A stretch of 16,853 nt of DNA from positions 1 to 16,853 of the forward strand of contig CAZRZN010000070.1 in the NCBI GenBank assembly GCA_964604565.1. The letters are read 5' to 3'. Below the pieces are notes generated by a model that was not told the DNA's origin, ran no database searches, and saw nothing but the letters and a program-made list of their open reading frames with translations. Shown here piece after piece: positions 14,742-16,853 of the stretch. This stretch comes from CAZRZN01 sp964604565. GTDB lineage: Bacteria > Pseudomonadota > Alphaproteobacteria > Rhodobacterales > Rhodobacteraceae. Position 1 is the first letter of the stretch, and each line of letters begins with the position of its first letter. The position numbers were made by a program, and so were the translations under genes.

Positions 14742-15788
14742 ATGACAGACAAACCTTTTTCCCGCATTGCCTTCATCGGGACCGGGGCGCAGGGCGCTTC
14801 GGTCGCGGCGGATTTCGCGCTCGCAGGGCACGATGTGACATTCATCGACCAGTGGCCCGCCCACGTCGAGGCGATGCGCGCCAATGGATTGACCGTCAAC
14901 CTGCCGACCCGGACCCTGCACACGCGCGTCACGGCCCTGCACCTGTGCGAGATCGCGGAGATCCGCGAACCCTTCGACCTGGTATTCATGGTGGTCAAGG
15001 CCTACGACACGCGCTGGGCTGCGGAAATGATCAAGCCCGTGTTGGCTGAGAACGGTCTGGTCGTCGGGCTTCAGAACGGAATGACGCACAAGGACATCTC
15101 GGAGATCCTCGGCGCGCACAGGACTGTCGGCGCTGTGATCCAGATCGCCTCGAACATGTGGGAGCCCGGGATCACGACCCGCCAGAACGACCACGACGAG
15201 AGTTGGTTCGCCCTCGGCGCGCTTGACCCGGAGCAGCAGCCGCGCGTTCATGACGTGGCCGAGATCCTCCGTCAGTCTGGCACGGTGCAGGTGGTGGATG
15301 ACATCCGGTCGGCCAAATGGATGAAGCTGGTGGTCAATGCCGCGGAACTTGTGCCGACCGCGATCATCGATACGGCGATGCGCGACTCCGTCCGCGATCC
15401 TGAGTTCCTTGAGGTCATGCGAAAGGCCGGCTACGAGGCCATGGAGGCGGCCCTGGCCGACGGTGCCACGATCATGCCGATCATCGGAATGCCCCCGGTG
15501 ATGAGCAACCACCCCGAGCGCTACGTCGACGAGATATTCGACGAGGTTCTGCGCACCTTCTCACGCGATGACACGCTGACGACCTCGTTGCAGGACTGGC
15601 GCAAGGGCCGCCGCGCCGAGGTGGACGAGGTCAACGGGCTTGTCGTCGAATACATGGAGGCGCGAGGCAAGCAGGCGCCGATGAACCGCAAGGTCGTCGA
15701 GATGGCAAAAGAAATAGAAGCTGGAAAACGTGCCCATCATCCCGATAACGCCGCCGAATTGGTCGCACATTTTCGAGCGCTTGCCTGA
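14742..15788 (+). CDS. Ketopantoate reductase family (ApbA/PanE-like) oxidoreductase
   Basis: The protein has 348 residues. The Rossmann motif IGTGAQG is at 12-18. MVVKAYDT (K86) and LQNG (110-113) are conserved cofactor and substrate segments, and K195 in WMKLVVNAAE matches the catalytic lysine of the family, followed by the helical C-terminal domain. PanE itself reduces 2-dehydropantoate for coenzyme A synthesis. A copy at the end of a catabolic operon, longer than PanE and with a changed substrate region, more likely reduces another 2-keto acid or a 1,2-diketone intermediate. In-frame starts at 14721 and 14727 exist, but GAGG and AGG elements just before ATG 14742 and the family N-terminus favour 14742. 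It is the last gene of the operon. Confidence 0.88.
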   Translation: MTDKPFSRIAFIGTGAQGASVAADFALAGHDVTFIDQWPAHVEAMRANGLTVNLPTRTLHTRVTALHLCEIAEIREPFDLVFMVVKAYDTRWAAEMIKPVLAENGLVVGLQNGMTHKDISEILGAHRTVGAVIQIASNMWEPGITTRQNDHDESWFALGALDPEQQPRVHDVAEILRQSGTVQVVDDIRSAKWMKLVVNAAELVPTAIIDTAMRDSVRDPEFLEVMRKAGYEAMEAALADGATIMPIIGMPPVMSNHPERYVDEIFDEVLRTFSRDDTLTTSLQDWRKGRRAEVDEVNGLVVEYMEARGKQAPMNRKVVEMAKEIEAGKRAHHPDNAAELVAHFRALA

Positions 15789-16199
15789 TTTGGCTCGGTG
15801 GTTACGGGTGCCGGAAAGATCCGTGTCGCAGCCTGTCTTGTCAGATTTGGAGAATCCCGGCAAAGGTCAAACCTCCGATCCGGTTAGCCGCTTGAAGTGA
15901 ACGCTTGGTCGTATCTCTGGCCCGCAGACTTTCACCATGAACGAGGGAGCCAAAGGGGGTAGGCAACGCCCGCACTCTCCGAACCCGGGGGCAAGGAAGG
16001 TCGTTTCGCCTTTATCCGGGGCGTTCAAAAGGTTGATCTATAGGATGGCAAGGCCCATCCTTGGCTCCCAAATCGGGTGCGTTTGGGCTGTATTCAAAGC
16101 TTTCCGCAGTTCGATGAGTTCGATTTCGATATCTCATTCCAAAACCATGACGACGTGCATGGGCTGGCATGAGATTGGCGGTTGTCAGAATTTGGGTCG
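15789..16199. other. Gene-poor stretch after the operon
   Basis: No convincing gene is seen. A plus-strand open frame from 15937 runs into the tRNA-like fragment and has neither a domain nor a ribosome binding site. No strong intrinsic terminator follows the operon. The clearest structure is AGGATGG (16042-16048) with CCATCCT (16055-16061), a seven-pair hairpin without a T tract. Confidence 0.55.
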
Positions 16200-16235
16200 G
16201 TGGGTTGCAGGTTTGAACCCCGGTTGGGTCCACCA
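16200..16235 (+). pseudogene. Degenerate tRNA 3'-end fragment (tRNA-Lys-like)
   Basis: This segment aligns with the T arm and 3' end of the tRNA-Lys at the left edge. Over positions 20-40 of the tRNA and 16200-16220 here, 19 of 21 bases agree, and both differences are C-to-T changes (GGGTTGCAGGTTTGAACC here). It ends with CACCA after an acceptor-like stretch with one extra base. The T stem no longer pairs fully (the second strand is CCCGG), and no anticodon stem or 5' half can be folded upstream. It is therefore a remnant, not a working tRNA. It may be the far att site of an old island inserted at the tRNA, or simply a tRNA relic. Confidence 0.6.
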
Positions 16236-16713
16236 GTGAAAACCCAGAAAATGCGGTTGCTCCGATGGTGTCTGACCGCCCAGAGGTTCCCGCACTTCCG
16301 ATCCCTGTATGGGCTGGAAGGGTGCTGCGCAGTGCGTCTCATCAGGTTCTGAAGATTGGCCGAGCAGGGGGTTGCCCGCGCCAGAAGGCCGGTGGCAAAA
16401 GCGGCGGTTGCCCTGTCGCGCTGGGTCACGCATCATCTACAGGATCACGCCCGGCATGTTGTTTGGGCAGCCGCGGGAGATGAACGCGGCGGATCGTTCG
16501 CGACTGCACGACACGCGGCGCCCGGCGCCGCCACCAAGGGATGTCTTTCACGCGTGGCGGGAGGGCCGGACCCTCGCCGGACCCCCGATTGCCGGAGATT
16601 GCCGCAGTCATCGGAGTGATCCCGTCCCGCCAATCCGCCCACGGCCTGTTTGTGCGCCTCGCCGAATCCGGCCCGGCTTGGGGCCGGCGCGGGGGCCGGG
16701 TGGATTGTCCGGT
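16236..16713. other. Non-coding stretch between tRNA fragment and RTX gene
   Basis: These 478 bp are very GC-rich, particularly from about 16480. Open frames on both strands look like composition artefacts, and none shows a domain or a ribosome binding site. Apart from the hairpin next to the minus-strand gene end, I see nothing functional. Confidence 0.55.
16665..16706 (-). terminator. Possible hairpin terminator of the RTX-type gene
   Basis: Eight bases beyond the minus-strand stop codon lies a large GC-rich dyad. AATCC and GGCCC (16665-16674) face GGGCC and GGATT (within 16693-16706), with a nested CCGGC/GCCGG hairpin inside. There is no T tract on the minus strand, so termination is only a guess from position and symmetry. 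Confidence 0.35.
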
Positions 16714-16853
16714 TCAAAGACTGAAATCGTCGATATCGAGCCCTGTGTAGCCCTGCAACAGGATCTCCATATCGGCAAGGCTGTCACCGTCCACGTCCGC
16801 CTGCACGATGCTGTTGGACCCATAGACCGAGAACCTCAGTTCACCCGCCGTGC
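16714..16853 (-). CDS. C-terminal end of a serralysin/RTX-type secreted protein (partial)
   Basis: The last 45 codons of a gene enter from the right edge and stop with TGA at 16716-16714. The peptide begins with TAGELRFSVYG, continues SIVQADVDGDSLADMEILL and ends LDIDDFSL. The pattern GELRF, then VQ-D-x-D-G-D, then AD-x-x-I-x-L and a final DF-x-L is the C-terminal domain of M10 serralysin-type and hemolysin-type calcium-binding proteins exported by type I secretion. The acidic repeat probably binds calcium, and the hydrophobic tail is part of the uncleaved secretion signal. The N-terminal catalytic or adhesive part lies outside the window, so the activity is unknown. It is transcribed toward the catabolic operon and is probably unrelated to it. 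Confidence 0.8.
   Translation of the reverse strand, partial: TAGELRFSVYGSNSIVQADVDGDSLADMEILLQGYTGLDIDDFSL

Noticed and set aside
16191..16235. Working second tRNA gene
   Set aside because: The T stem has two mismatches, the acceptor strand has an extra base, and no anticodon or D arm folds upstream.
15937..16239. Plus-strand 100-residue open frame
   Set aside because: It runs through the tRNA-like fragment, lacks a domain and ribosome binding site, and reads as translated non-coding DNA.
4188..16717. Many long antisense and out-of-frame reading frames opposite the operon genes
   Set aside because: They mirror well-supported genes in GC-rich DNA and show arginine/histidine-rich, low-complexity composition without start signals.
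1..16853. CRISPR array, insertion sequence or transposase
   Set aside because: No repeat-spacer array, no terminal inverted repeats and no transposase or integrase motif were seen on either strand. The 29-bp periodic motif is only nine bases long and has five units at most, so it is not a CRISPR.

Overview
The window reads like the chromosome or a large replicon of a GC-rich alphaproteobacterium, probably Rhodobacterales (Roseobacter-like). The grounds are the codon use, a tRNA gene that encodes its own CCA, the GC-rich start regions, and the general look of the proteins. The genus assignment is inference.

Layout. Positions 1-54 are the 3' part of tRNA-Lys(UUU), followed by an intrinsic terminator (61-97) and about 570 bp with no convincing gene. 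A two-gene minus-strand unit follows, read from 3331 down to 669. It encodes a 3-hydroxyisobutyrate-dehydrogenase-like enzyme and a very unusual cytoplasmic regulator: an N-terminal winged helix fused to a complete MalE-type solute-binding domain. A 200-bp divergent control region (3332-3531) carries an evenly phased array of short palindromes, CCG-N3-CGG, at exact 29-bp steps. A plus-strand operon of eleven genes then runs without a real break from 3532 to 15788: a zinc-type alcohol dehydrogenase, a PRISE-like enone reductase, a YciI-like small protein, a Gfo/Idh/MocA oxidoreductase, a second zinc-type dehydrogenase, a ribose/cyclitol-type (CUT2) ABC importer (permease, binding protein, and an ATPase fused to a second permease), maleylacetate reductase, hydroxyquinol 1,2-dioxygenase, and a ketopantoate-reductase-like enzyme. 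The last kilobase is mostly non-coding. It holds a degenerate copy of a tRNA 3' end (16200-16235) and, at the right edge on the minus strand, the last 45 residues of a serralysin/RTX-type secreted protein.

How the parts may work together. The importer is of the class that carries monosaccharides and cyclitols. The last recognised enzymes open hydroxyquinol (1,2,4-trihydroxybenzene) to maleylacetate and reduce that to 3-oxoadipate. No aromatic hydroxylase or decarboxylase, the usual sources of hydroxyquinol, is present. What lies between is a set of NAD(P)-dependent alcohol and enone oxidoreductases. My working hypothesis is a catabolic island that imports a sugar-like or cyclitol-like compound, or a small glycoside, and aromatises or releases it to hydroxyquinol by oxidation, reduction and dehydration. 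A cytoplasmic solute-binding-domain regulator would control it through the 29-bp-phased operators. The individual enzyme families are well supported; the pathway and substrate are inference.
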